Numbered from the stretch's first letter, positions 8,323 through 16,612 are shown. The stretch is DNA of 43,191 nt from Kribbella catacumbae DSM 19601 (GCF_000372465.1 NZ_AQUZ01000069.1:1-43191); one strand, 5' to 3'. Notes: generated from the sequence alone by a model not told the origin. A program made the numbers and translations.

Positions 8323-9039
8323 GTGGCAGGTGCGGACGACGCGGTGTTCCGGCCGGTGCGGGCCGGCAACCCGTTCGAGGAGACGGTCGAACGGTTGCTG
8401 CAGGCAATCAAGCTCGGCGTGGTCGGGCCGGGTGAGCGGCTGCCCGCCGAACGCGACCTGGCCGCCCGGCTGAACGTCAGCCGGGTCACCCTGCGCGAGG
8501 CGATCCGGGCGCTCACCGACTCCGGGTACGTCGAGTCCCGCCGCGGCCGGTATGGCGGGACCTTCGTCAACGAGCGCCTGCCCAAGCCCCGGCGTACCAG
8601 CGCGAAGCAGCTCACCCGCGAGCTGGGCGCGGGAGTCGACGACGCCCTCGTACTCCGGTCCGCGCTGGAGACCGGAGCAGCCGAGGCCGCGGCGGCACGC
8701 GTGCTGACCGAGGCCGAGGTCGAGCACCTTCGGCGCTGCCTGGCCGAGACGTCGACGGCCAAGCTGGGCGACTATCGCAGGATGGACTCCCGCCTGCACC
8801 TGGCGATCGCAGAGGTCAGCGGCTCGCCGTCGCTGACCTCGGCCACGGCCGACGTCCGGATGCGGCTGAACGAGCTGCTCGACGCGATTCCCTTGCTGGC
8901 GGTCAATCTGGAGCACTCCAACGACCAGCACGACGCCATCGTCACCGCGATCCTGGCCGGCGATTCGGTCGCGGCCCGGCAGGCGATGCAGGAACACCTG
9001 TCCGGTACTGCCGCGTTGCTGCGGGGCTTCCTGACCTGA
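8323..9039 (+). CDS. FadR-subfamily GntR transcriptional regulator
   Basis: One-component regulator of 238 residues. The N-terminal winged helix spans about residues 15-85 and contains GERLPAERDLAARLNVSRVT followed by LREAIRALTDSGYVESRRG. The C-terminal all-helical FCD domain carries the usual metal or effector ligands (Asp and His in MDSRLHLAIAEVSG, His in NDQHDAI, His in MQEHL). The GTG start has a purine-rich GGGGAAAGAGGG stretch upstream. It lies 39 bp after the SDR gene and 74 bp before the permease, whose promoter carries the palindrome also found before the ligase gene. It therefore probably represses both transcripts until a pathway intermediate binds; the sites are visible, binding is inferred. 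Confidence 0.9.
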   Translation: MAGADDAVFRPVRAGNPFEETVERLLQAIKLGVVGPGERLPAERDLAARLNVSRVTLREAIRALTDSGYVESRRGRYGGTFVNERLPKPRRTSAKQLTRELGAGVDDALVLRSALETGAAEAAAARVLTEAEVEHLRRCLAETSTAKLGDYRRMDSRLHLAIAEVSGSPSLTSATADVRMRLNELLDAIPLLAVNLEHSNDQHDAIVTAILAGDSVAARQAMQEHLSGTAALLRGFLT

Positions 9040-9043
9040 TTCC

Positions 9044-9101
9044 TTGACAGCGGGTGTGGCAGATGTCTCAATGGTCCGCAAAGGTCTGTAGGAAGACCAT
9101 T
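9044..9101 (+). promoter_or_regulatory. Promoter and operator of the permease gene (copy 2)
   Basis: TTGACA (9044-9049), an 18-bp spacer, then TCAATGG (9068-9074), exactly as before the ligase gene. The perfect inverted repeat GGTCT-N6-AGACC lies at 9083-9098 and matches the copy at 4047-4062 closely. An outer 8-bp inverted repeat, CAATGGTC (9069-9076) with GACCATTG (9095-9102), surrounds it. AGACCA sits 19 bp after TCAATGG here but 9 bp in copy 1, a difference of about one helical turn. Confidence 0.62.
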
Positions 9102-9113
9102 GGGAGGCATTCC

Positions 9114-10628
9114 GTGAGCACCGAACTGAGCGACGACGAAAAGCGGCTGCACCAGCTGGGCTACGCGCAGGAACTGTCCAGAACGATGTCGGGGTTCTCG
9201 AACTTCGCCGTCTCCTTCACCATCATCTCGATCCTGTCCGGCTGCCTGACCCTGTACGGCTTCGGGATGAACACCGGCGGACCGGTGATGATCGTCTGGG
9301 GCTGGCCGATCGTCGGCCTGATGACGCTGCTGGTCGGACTCGCGATGGCCGAGGTCTGCTCGAGCTTCCCGACCGCCGGCGGCCTGTACTACTGGTCGGC
9401 CAAGCTCGCGCCGTCGCACGGCCCGGCCTGGTCCTGGTTCACCGGCTGGTTCAACTTCCTCGGCCAGGTCGCCGTCACCGCCGGCATCGACTTCGGTGCC
9501 GCCTTCTTCCTGAACGCGCTGCTGGACCTGCAGTTCGGCTTCAGCGCGACGCCCGGGCACACGATCTTGCTGTTCGGGATCATCCTGCTCGTCCACGCGC
9601 TGCTGAACTCGGTCGGCGTCAAGCTGGTCGCGCGGCTCAACGACATCAGCGTCTGGTGGCACATCGTCGGCGTCGTCTTCATCGTCGCGATGCTGGCCTT
9701 CGTGCCCGACCGGCACCAGTCGGCCGACTTCGTCTTCACGGAGTTCGTCAACAACACCGGCTGGGGCTCGACCTTCTACGTCGCGCTGCTCGGCCTGCTG
9801 CTGGCGCAGTACACCTTCACCGGGTACGACGCGTCGGCGCACATGACCGAGGAGACCCACGACGCGGCCCGCTCGGGACCGCGCGGCATCGTGATGTCGA
9901 TCCTGGTCTCGCTGGTGGCCGGCTGGGTGCTGCTGATCGGCCTGACCTTCGCGATCCAGAGCTACGACGGCGCGCTCGGCAGTGATACCGGCGTACCGCC
10001 CGCGCAGATCTTCATCGACGCGGTCGGGGTCTCGCTCGGCAAGGTGCTGCTGCTCGTGGTCGTCGGCGCCCAGCTGTTCTGCGGGATGTCGTCGATGACC
10101 GCCAACTCGCGGATGATCTACGCCTTCTCCCGCGACGGCGCGCTGCCGGCGTCGAAGTTCTGGCACAAGATCAACTCCAAGACCCGGACGCCCACCAACG
10201 CTATCTGGCTGGCCGGCGGCGGCGCCTTCCTGCTCGGCCTGCCGTACCTGTGGAACGCGACGGCGTACGCCGCGGTGACCTCGATCGCGGTCATCGGGCT
10301 CTACATCGCCTACGTGATGCCGACCTTCCTGCGGCTGCTGCAGGGCGACAAGTTCCAGCGCGGACCGTGGCACCTGGGCCGGTGGAGCCGGCCGATCGGC
10401 GTGATCGCGGTCATCTGGGTGCTCTTCATCACCGTGCTGTTCATGCTGCCGCAGGTCAGCCCGGTCGGGCCGAAGACCTTCAACTACACCCCGATCGCGG
10501 TCCTCGCCGTCCTCGGCTTCGCCGGCCTGTGGTGGCTCATCTCGGCCCGCCACTGGTTCACCGGCCCCAAGGTCCAGGGCTCCGAGGAGGAACTAGCCGC
10601 CATCGAACGCGACCTCGAATCCATCTGA
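9114..10628 (+). CDS. APC-family amino acid/amine permease
   Basis: Membrane transporter of about 504 residues with roughly twelve hydrophobic segments, related to GABA/choline/amino-acid permeases. The N-terminus LHQLGYAQELSRTMSGFSNF and the following glycine-rich first helix are family hallmarks, as is TGYDASAHMTEET in the middle. GTG 9114 is chosen over an upstream GTG at 9054 because GGGAGG (9102-9107) lies six bases before it and because 9054 would put the promoter inside the gene. It most likely imports the amine or amino alcohol used by the pathway, since it follows the regulator and shares the operator with the ligase. The transported compound itself cannot be told from sequence. Confidence 0.88.
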   Translation: MSTELSDDEKRLHQLGYAQELSRTMSGFSNFAVSFTIISILSGCLTLYGFGMNTGGPVMIVWGWPIVGLMTLLVGLAMAEVCSSFPTAGGLYYWSAKLAPSHGPAWSWFTGWFNFLGQVAVTAGIDFGAAFFLNALLDLQFGFSATPGHTILLFGIILLVHALLNSVGVKLVARLNDISVWWHIVGVVFIVAMLAFVPDRHQSADFVFTEFVNNTGWGSTFYVALLGLLLAQYTFTGYDASAHMTEETHDAARSGPRGIVMSILVSLVAGWVLLIGLTFAIQSYDGALGSDTGVPPAQIFIDAVGVSLGKVLLLVVVGAQLFCGMSSMTANSRMIYAFSRDGALPASKFWHKINSKTRTPTNAIWLAGGGAFLLGLPYLWNATAYAAVTSIAVIGLYIAYVMPTFLRLLQGDKFQRGPWHLGRWSRPIGVIAVIWVLFITVLFMLPQVSPVGPKTFNYTPIAVLAVLGFAGLWWLISARHWFTGPKVQGSEEELAAIERDLESI

Positions 10629-10636
10629 CCCCTGCG

Positions 10637-10739
10637 AGCCCACTTCTGATGGGCTTGAACACCAAACGGCGGGCTTGAACAGGGCAGACCCTGTCCCAGC
10701 CCGCCGCTTGCTGGCCAAGCCCACCACTGGTGGGCTTGG
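10637..10739. terminator. Cluster of three hairpins after the permease gene
   Basis: Three inverted repeats follow each other. They are AGCCCA/TGGGCT (10637-10655), GGCGGGCT/AGCCCGCC (10668-10675 with 10698-10705), and a perfect 12-bp arm pair with one central base at 10715-10739 (CCAAGCCCACCA and complement). All share the core AGCCC/GGGCT, so they look like copies of one element. The likely role is to terminate the gamma-glutamylation transcript; no T-run follows. Confidence 0.6.
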
Positions 10740-11007
10740 CACGTCGCAGCCGGGGGCGGGCGGGATTGGCGGGCTTGGGTGTCACAGGCGGGTCAGTGCG
10801 GTGTCGGGGCACTGGTGTGCCAGGGGAGGTTTTCGGCGAGTTTTGCCCGACACGCCGGGAGAATGCGCAATCGTGGGCTAACCGCCCGTTTGAACGGCTA
10901 GATGACGAGGTAGTGGCCAGGCGATCTCCATATGTGACACTCGCCGTGTCCATTGGCACTCGACTGTGATGTCGGCGAATGTAATCCTTCGGGGAGAATG
11001 TGGATCG
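10740..11007. other. Gene-free stretch with a G-quadruplex-type motif
   Basis: No credible gene is seen between the hairpin cluster and the LAL regulator. On the plus strand G-tracts at 10752-10756, 10758-10760, 10762-10764 and 10771-10773 have loops of 1, 1 and 6 bases, which fits a four-tract quadruplex motif. The last part (about 10870-11007) must hold the promoter of the downstream regulator; I could not pick out convincing -35/-10 boxes. Confidence 0.45.
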
Positions 11008-13764
11008 ATGACTGACGACGAGCTGGTCGGGCGCGCCGGACTGGTCGAGCGTGCCAAGAAGCAGCTCGAGACCAGCGGCAGCGTGCTGCTCTACGGCCCG
11101 ACCGGGATCGGCAAGTCCGCCACCGGCCGGGCACTGGTCGCTGAACGCGCCCGGGCCGGGTGTCGCGTACTGAGCGCCGCACCCTCCCAGAGCGAGGCCG
11201 GCCTCCCGTATGTCACCCTCCTCGATCTCCTCTCCAACCAGCTCGAGCTCGCCTGGCAGGTGCTGCCCGACCACCTCCGCCAGCCTCTGGAAGTGGCACT
11301 GCTCAAAGCGAGCGCCCCCGACACCGTGCGCGACGAGCTGGCCGTGCGACTCGCAGTTCTGCACGTACTGCGTCGCCTGGCCGCCTCCGGCCCGGTGCTG
11401 CTGGTTGTGGACGACATCCAGTGGGTCGACCCGTCCAGTCTCGAAGTGCTGACCTTCTGTGCGCGGCGGCTGACCGAGGGTGTCCACATGCTCGCCACCG
11501 AGCAGGTAGCCGACGGCGACCTTCCGGTGATGGCTGAGGCCTGCCCGGAGCCGGTGCTGCAGCTGGAAGTGCCGCCGCTCACCGAGCCCGACGTACTGGC
11601 TCTACTCCGCAACAGACTCTCCAGCCCACTCCCGGTCCGTACTGCGCGCCGCATCTTCACCGCGAGCGCCGGCAACCCATTCATGGCGCTGGAGCTGGGC
11701 CGGGCCATCCTGCGTCACCCGCAGGGTGTCTCGCCGAACGACCCGCTGCCGGTGTCCAGCCGCCTGAAGACCCTGCTGGGAGACAGGCTCGCCGACGTCA
11801 CCCCAGCGACGTACGAGCTGCTGTTGCACGCGGCCACCTCGCCGCGCCCGACGACCAACCAGCTGTCCCAGGCGCTCAAGCGACCCATCGATGCCGAGCT
11901 GGCCGAGGCGGAGGGGCTCGGGCTGGTCGACGTGTCGTCCGAGCGGCTGCGGTTCTCCCACCCGCTGCTCAGAGAGTTCGTGTACGCCGAAGCGACCTCT
12001 GCGGCCCGGCGTCAGGCGCACGCCCAGTTGGCGGCAGTGGTCGACGAGCCGGTGGAGAACGCCACACACAGAGCACTGGCGACGCAGGAGGCCAACACGG
12101 ATCTCGCCGCGACGATAGAAGCCGCTGCGGTGGTGGCGGGCGGCCGTGGTGCACTCGGGGCGGCCGCGACCCTGTGGCGACTCGCTGCAGAGCGCACACC
12201 CGCTGGCGAGCAGGATGACCGGGCCAGGCGGCTGTCCAGCGCAGCAGACGCCGCAGCCGCGGCCGGGCACCTAGTGGAATCCGCTGAGATGGCGCGGCTC
12301 GCAGTACAGGCTGCTACTCGTCCAGACACCAAGGTGGCTGCTCTGCTGCTTCTGGTGGATGCGGCGTGGCCCGAGCGCGAGCAGCGGATCACCCTGCTGG
12401 CCGAGGCCTTCGAGGCGGCGGTCGGTAACCCGCAGCTCGAAGCACGGGTTCGGATCTTGCGCAGCAACAGCGCGTACTTCGATCGTCGGCTCGACGATGC
12501 CCAGGAGGACGCGCAGGTCGCCGAGAGGCTCGCACGCGAGTGCGGTGACGTCGAGGCGCTAGTCGATGCTCTGAGCGCGGCCAGCAGCGTGCAGATCGCC
12601 CGTGGCGGCGAGCAGACCTCCGACGGGCTGCTGGAGCAGGCTGCCGAGCTGTCGCGTGGCTTGCCGCTCACCAAGGCCGTGGTGGGTGCCCGGCAGATGG
12701 CGGCAATGCGTGAGCTGTTCCGCGGCCGGACAGGCGAGGCGATCGAGCAGATCAGCGCGCTGGTCGACGAAGTACGGGCTGGCGGCGCAGTCCGCTGGCT
12801 GGCGTCGGTCCTGGTCTCCGCGACGGCGATCTACGAGCGCAGCGGCCGCGGTGCCGATGCGCTTGCCGCAGGCCACGAGTGCTACCAGCTGATGCAGGAC
12901 CTGGGCGACGAGCCAGAGGTCGGGCTGGTCGTCGCCTGTCGCGCGGAGTGGGCCGGCGGCACGGCGACGATGGGGCGCGAGCTGGCAGAGGCGGCGCTGG
13001 AAGGCTGCCGGCTGGTCGGCAACGAGGAGTGGACCGGCCCGGCGCTCACGGGCGTGGGCATGATCGGCGTACTGACCGGCGACCCGCAACGCGCAGTGGA
13101 GGCTTTCGACGCGATCGCCGAGTCTGGCGAGGCCGCGATGCCGTACGACCCGGCCGTGATCCCGTGGCACGCGGACTACGCGGAGGCGCTGGTCGCCGCC
13201 GGGCGGTTGGATGACGCCGCGGCCCTGATCGCCGAGATCCGGGGGCGGGCCGAGACGCTGGACAGGTCCGTCGTGATGGTCGGGCTGGCGCGATCCGAGG
13301 CGCTGCTGATCGCCAAGCAAGGCGACCCGGCCACGGCGCTGGAGCTGCTGGAGAAGACGATCAGTACCGCGGGGGATCGCATCTACCCGATGGATCTGGC
13401 CCGCTGCGAGCTGACTCGCGGCCGGGTGGCCCGGCAGGCTCGTCGCAGGTCGGTCGCACGGACTGCCTTCCTGGACGCGATCGAACAGTTCGAGGCGTAC
13501 GCCGCGCCCGCGTGGCGCGAGGTGGCCGAGACGGAGCTCGCGCGTCTCGACGTACCGAGTCGCAGCCGGCAGCCGTCCGAGCTGACCGACAACGAGCTGC
13601 AGATCGTCGCGATGGTCCGCGACGGCTCCACCAACCGGGAGATCGCGGCGGCGCTCTACCTGAGCGTCAAGGCGGTCGAATCGCAGCTGACCAGGCTGTA
13701 CCGCCGCTTCGGCGTCGCCAACCGCACCCAGTTGCTAAGAACGGTCGATCGCGGCCCATCTTGA
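11008..13764 (+). CDS. LAL-type LuxR family regulator with AAA ATPase domain
   Basis: Large ATP-binding transcription activator of about 918 residues. The N-terminal STAND/AAA module has Walker A GPTGIGKS (residues about 30-37) and Walker B VLLVVDDIQWVD (about 131-143). The middle is a long Ala/Leu-rich helical region, probably TPR-like. The last 65 residues form a LuxR/GerE helix-turn-helix (LTDNELQIVAMVRDGSTNRE and SVKAVESQLTRLYRRFGV). ATG 11008 is preferred to the upstream ATG 10966 because GGGGAG precedes it and VGRAGLVERA is the usual family N-terminus. Such proteins often activate nearby metabolic genes, but no co-oriented target follows directly, so the regulon is unknown. A terminator-like palindrome lies eight bases after the stop. 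Confidence 0.9.
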   Translation: MTDDELVGRAGLVERAKKQLETSGSVLLYGPTGIGKSATGRALVAERARAGCRVLSAAPSQSEAGLPYVTLLDLLSNQLELAWQVLPDHLRQPLEVALLKASAPDTVRDELAVRLAVLHVLRRLAASGPVLLVVDDIQWVDPSSLEVLTFCARRLTEGVHMLATEQVADGDLPVMAEACPEPVLQLEVPPLTEPDVLALLRNRLSSPLPVRTARRIFTASAGNPFMALELGRAILRHPQGVSPNDPLPVSSRLKTLLGDRLADVTPATYELLLHAATSPRPTTNQLSQALKRPIDAELAEAEGLGLVDVSSERLRFSHPLLREFVYAEATSAARRQAHAQLAAVVDEPVENATHRALATQEANTDLAATIEAAAVVAGGRGALGAAATLWRLAAERTPAGEQDDRARRLSSAADAAAAAGHLVESAEMARLAVQAATRPDTKVAALLLLVDAAWPEREQRITLLAEAFEAAVGNPQLEARVRILRSNSAYFDRRLDDAQEDAQVAERLARECGDVEALVDALSAASSVQIARGGEQTSDGLLEQAAELSRGLPLTKAVVGARQMAAMRELFRGRTGEAIEQISALVDEVRAGGAVRWLASVLVSATAIYERSGRGADALAAGHECYQLMQDLGDEPEVGLVVACRAEWAGGTATMGRELAEAALEGCRLVGNEEWTGPALTGVGMIGVLTGDPQRAVEAFDAIAESGEAAMPYDPAVIPWHADYAEALVAAGRLDDAAALIAEIRGRAETLDRSVVMVGLARSEALLIAKQGDPATALELLEKTISTAGDRIYPMDLARCELTRGRVARQARRRSVARTAFLDAIEQFEAYAAPAWREVAETELARLDVPSRSRQPSELTDNELQIVAMVRDGSTNREIAAALYLSVKAVESQLTRLYRRFGVANRTQLLRTVDRGPS

Positions 13765-13771
13765 CACCCGG

Positions 13772-13793
13772 CCAAAGGTTAACCCTTGGTTTT
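13772..13793 (+). terminator. Terminator after the LAL regulator
   Basis: An 18-bp near-palindrome, CCAAAGGTTAACCCTTGG (13772-13789, one mismatched pair per side), is followed directly by TTTT. This is the only clear stem-plus-T-run terminator in the window, and it sits eight bases after the regulator stop codon. Confidence 0.65.
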
Positions 13794-13924
13794 ACCCGCC
13801 AGTAGCCACAAAGGGTTGCCCGGTGGTTACTGACTGGACCAGCCTCGTACTCACGTAGAGAGCTCGCCCCTCGCTCGGGGCGGCCGAGTGAGGCGCGGCC
13901 GCCCCGCTACGCAAGACTGGTCGG

Positions 13925-14146
13925 GTGAAGCTAGAACGCAAGCATGCTCTCGTCCTGATCGGTATCGCCGTCTGGAACGTCGTCACCTACGTGACCTTCA
14001 TCAAGAACCTGGCCGGCACCGAAGGCCGCCCGACCGGGTACTACGTGGCGCACACGGTCCTGATCGTCGTGAACCTGCTGATCGCCGTCCTGCTCGGCAC
14101 CTGGGGCTACCGCGCCCTCAAGGCTGCACGAAACGCGACGGACTGA
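13925..14146 (+). CDS. Small SCO4848-like membrane protein
   Basis: A 73-residue protein with two membrane helices (about residues 8-25 and 42-64), separated by the charged loop KNLAGTEGRPTG and ending in a short basic tail. Length and pattern resemble the SCO4848 family of small actinobacterial membrane proteins, whose function is not known. The GTG start at 13925 is the only sensible one. The last 29 bases overlap the end of the convergent AraC-type gene, so the two mRNAs share an antisense 3' segment. In Streptomyces the relative lies next to a DD-carboxypeptidase gene; here the carboxypeptidase is about 11 kb away, suggesting rearrangement (recalled, not checked). Confidence 0.75.
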   Translation: MKLERKHALVLIGIAVWNVVTYVTFIKNLAGTEGRPTGYYVAHTVLIVVNLLIAVLLGTWGYRALKAARNATD

Positions 14147-14912
14147 CCCCGAGCATCCTGCGGAAGTGCCGGGTCAGATGCGACTGGTCGAAGAACCCGG
14201 CCAGTACTGCGACCTCCGCCGCCGGCCGGCCCTCGAGTAGATAGCGCCGGGCCAGGTCGATCCTGCGGCCGGTCAGATAGCGATGCGGCGGCATCCCGAA
14301 CTCGCGGCTGAAGGCGCGAACCAGATGAGCCGGATGCGCATGCACCAACTCAGCGGCCTGGTTCAGCGTCAAGCCGGCTGGTAGATGGCCGTCGAGAACC
14401 TCCCGAAGTTTCACGGCCACCCCGGCGTCACGGCGATCCGGCGGAGCGACGACCTGCTTGCTCAGGTGCTGCTGGAGCCGCTCCTCGATCAGCGTGAGCC
14501 GGCTTTGCGCTTCGAGGTCTTCCCGGCCGTCGAGCAGCACGCCATGCAGTTGGTGCAGGCGGTGGCGCAGTACGGGGTCGACGTACTCCGGGTGGTCGAC
14601 CGCCGCGCCGACCAGGCCTTCGCCGCCCAGGCGATCCGGCTCGAGGTAGAGCACCCGCTTGCGGAAGCCTTCGGGGTGGACCGACCGGCCGTCGTGCGGG
14701 ACGTTCGGGGGGAGCAGCGACACCTGCGCCTGGGACAGGCCGTGCTCGCGGTGGTCCAGGTCGTAGCGGACCGCGCCCTCGTCCACGATCAGCACGGTCC
14801 ACGCGTCGTGCGTGTGGCTCGGGTAGGCGTGCGACGGGAAGTGCGCGTGCAGCACCTCGACGACACCGTCCATCGCCGGCCGCCAGGCTCTCACCTGCGC
14901 GTCACTGCTCAT
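14118..14912 (-). CDS. AraC family transcriptional regulator
   Basis: Regulator of 264 residues with an N-terminal cupin-like sensing domain (residues about 15-100, with HTHDAWTVLIVDEG and LLPPNVPHDG) and two C-terminal helix-turn-helix motifs (about 170-260, including LNQAAELVHAHPAHLVRAFS and the signature AGFFDQSHLTRHFRRMLGVSPSRF). The start codon has no ribosome binding site, but TATGTT (14920-14925, minus strand) lies seven bases before ATG, suggesting a leaderless mRNA. It is divergent from the D-aminopeptidase gene across a 49-bp gap, the usual arrangement for a regulator and its target, though that link is only inferred. Its 3' end overlaps the convergent membrane protein gene. Confidence 0.88.
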   Translation of the reverse strand: MSSDAQVRAWRPAMDGVVEVLHAHFPSHAYPSHTHDAWTVLIVDEGAVRYDLDHREHGLSQAQVSLLPPNVPHDGRSVHPEGFRKRVLYLEPDRLGGEGLVGAAVDHPEYVDPVLRHRLHQLHGVLLDGREDLEAQSRLTLIEERLQQHLSKQVVAPPDRRDAGVAVKLREVLDGHLPAGLTLNQAAELVHAHPAHLVRAFSREFGMPPHRYLTGRRIDLARRYLLEGRPAAEVAVLAGFFDQSHLTRHFRRMLGVSPSRFVQP

Positions 14913-14961
14913 AGCTCAGAACATACCCTCGGAGGACGACGATCCCGAGAGAGGCAGCGGC

Positions 14962-15792
14962 TTGAAGGTCTACATCAGCGCGGACATGGAAGGCATCACC
15001 GGACTGGTCGACGCGGAGGACGTCCAGCCGCCTGGGCGCGACTACGAGCGCGGCCGGGTGATGATGACCGAGGACGTCAACGCGGCCGTCCGCGGGGCCT
15101 TCGGGGGCGGGGCGTCGACGGTCCTGGTCAACGACGCCCATGGCCCGATGCGCAATCTGCTCCCCGATCTGCTCGACCCGCGGGTCACGCTGATCAAGGG
15201 CCGCCCGAAGCCGATGGGCATGATCGAGGGACTGACCCCGGAGTACGACGCGGTCGTCTGCGTCGGCTTCCACGCCCGCGCGGGCATCCTCGGCGTGCTC
15301 AGCCACAGCTTCATGGGCCACGAGATCGAGGACATCTGGCTCGACGACCGCCCGGTCGGCGAGATCGGGCTCCTGCACGCGACGGCCGCGGCGTACGGCG
15401 TACCGGTGGCTCTGCTCACCGGCGATGACACCGCCTGCGCCGAGATGACCGCGTGGGACTCGTCGGTCGCGACCGTCCCGGTCAAGTTCGCCAAGGACCG
15501 CTTCGCCGCCCAGCTCGTCCCGATCGCCGAAGCCCGCAGCGCCATCGAGACCACCACTCAGACAGCTCTGCGCGAACCAAGAGCAACCCCGACCGTGAGC
15601 CGAACCTCCCACCGCCTCACCGTCCGCTGGCAGAACGCCTCCGTCGCCTCCCACCTCCCAGCCATCCCCGGCGTCACCCGCACCGACGACCGCACCGTCA
15701 TCGTCGACGCCCCGATGCCCGACCTCTACCGCCTCTTCTGCCTCTTCCTCCGAGTAGCCACCGCCATCACCAGCAACCACCCGTACTGCTGA
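14962..15792 (+). CDS. dppA: DppA-type D-aminopeptidase (M55)
   Basis: Zinc D-aminopeptidase of the M55 family, expected to release D-amino acids from short peptides, for instance from cell-wall turnover. Metal ligands are readable: Asp8 and Glu10 in SADMEG, His60 in NDAHGPM and His103 in GFHARAG; His114 in LSHSFMGH is the expected catalytic residue. At 276 residues it has normal length. The start is TTG 14962, supported by GAGG (14951-14954) seven bases upstream and by the conserved N-terminus KVYISADMEG; no nearby ATG fits. The last 60 residues are rich in Arg, Thr and Asp and more divergent. It is divergent from an AraC-type regulator that may control it. Confidence 0.9.
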   Translation: MKVYISADMEGITGLVDAEDVQPPGRDYERGRVMMTEDVNAAVRGAFGGGASTVLVNDAHGPMRNLLPDLLDPRVTLIKGRPKPMGMIEGLTPEYDAVVCVGFHARAGILGVLSHSFMGHEIEDIWLDDRPVGEIGLLHATAAAYGVPVALLTGDDTACAEMTAWDSSVATVPVKFAKDRFAAQLVPIAEARSAIETTTQTALREPRATPTVSRTSHRLTVRWQNASVASHLPAIPGVTRTDDRTVIVDAPMPDLYRLFCLFLRVATAITSNHPYC

Positions 15793-15795
15793 TCG

Positions 15796-16101
15796 CTACC
15801 GGTTGAGCAGCAGACGTACGGCCGAAGGCAGCGCGAGACCGAGGGCGAGGTGGTTCCAGGCTCTCTGGAAGTTGCCCTGGGTCTGGTTCGGGGCGGGGAA
15901 GTGAGTGCGCAGGCGGAACGCCAGGGACGTGATGACCGCCTGGCCGACGGCGAACAACACGACGCCGACGGTCATCGATGCCCCCGAGCCGCTGGTGGCC
16001 TGGTTGTACAACACCACGATGAGGCCGGCCAACCACAGCAGGAATCCCACCACGTACGCCGTCACGAGCAGGCGCGCCTTCGGTTCTGTCGACCAGTCCA
16101 T
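15796..16101 (-). CDS. Small membrane protein of unknown function
   Basis: A 101-residue protein with a short charged N-terminus (MDWSTEPKAR), two clear membrane helices (about residues 11-32 and 43-62), and a weaker hydrophobic stretch near the C-terminus ending in a basic tail. I do not recognise a named family. It begins with ATG at 16101 and ends only three bases from the convergent D-aminopeptidase stop. Coding character is supported by the regular GC-rich third positions and by the well-placed helices. Function unknown. Confidence 0.6.
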   Translation of the reverse strand: MDWSTEPKARLLVTAYVVGFLLWLAGLIVVLYNQATSGSGASMTVGVVLFAVGQAVITSLAFRLRTHFPAPNQTQGNFQRAWNHLALGLALPSAVRLLLNR

Positions 16102-16180
16102 GCGCGTCAGTATGAGGGCGATCGGTAGTTGTTAAGAACGTACAAGCCGGGGCGGCGTTTCAGCGGGCAGATTTGAGCCT

Positions 16181-16612
16181 GTGGACAACGTGACTGAGCC
16201 GGTTCGGTTCGATACCAAGATCGCTGTGTTGCTGCGGGAGGATCTGGTGAGTTGGCAGCGGCTGAACGTGACGGCGTTTCTGGTGAGTGGGATCGCGGGG
16301 ACGAATCCGGAGCTGGTGGGCGAACCGTACGAGGACGCCGACGGGACGCAGTACCTGCCGATGTTCCGTCAGCCCGTGCTGGTGTTCGAGGGCGCCAAAG
16401 AGTTCATGGCGCTCGCCCATCAGCGCGCCCTCGGTCGCGGGCTCACGGTCTCCGTCTTCACCCAGGAACTCTTCACCACCGGGAACGACCGCGACAACCG
16501 CGCGGCCGTGAGAGCAGTCCAGCAGAGCCAGCTCGACCTGGTCGGGCTGGCCTTGCACGGACCGAAGAACGCCGTGGACAAGATCCTCAAGGGCGCGAGG
16601 ATGCACCCTTAG
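16181..16612 (+). CDS. DUF2000 family protein
   Basis: A 143-residue cytoplasmic protein of the DUF2000 family, which has no established biochemical role. The hallmark segments are visible: KIAVLLREDLVSWQRLNVTAFL at the start (as DTKIAVLL and LNVTAFLVSG), the central PMFRQPVLVFEG, and the late DLVGLALHGPKNAVDKI. It may begin at GTG 16181 or at GTG 16190; neither has a strong ribosome binding site. Its stop codon overlaps the stop of the convergent BNR remnant by four bases. No operon partner helps assign a function. Confidence 0.8.
   Translation: MDNVTEPVRFDTKIAVLLREDLVSWQRLNVTAFLVSGIAGTNPELVGEPYEDADGTQYLPMFRQPVLVFEGAKEFMALAHQRALGRGLTVSVFTQELFTTGNDRDNRAAVRAVQQSQLDLVGLALHGPKNAVDKILKGARMHP

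Noticed and set aside
8772..10553. Minus-strand open frame (593 codons) opposite the permease gene
   Set aside because: Composition is Asp/Arg/Gln-rich and repetitive, as expected for the complement of membrane-helix codons; no family similarity.
10675..10969. Short plus-strand frames between permease and LAL regulator
   Set aside because: They run through the hairpin cluster and G-rich tract, have no binding site and no protein-like pattern.
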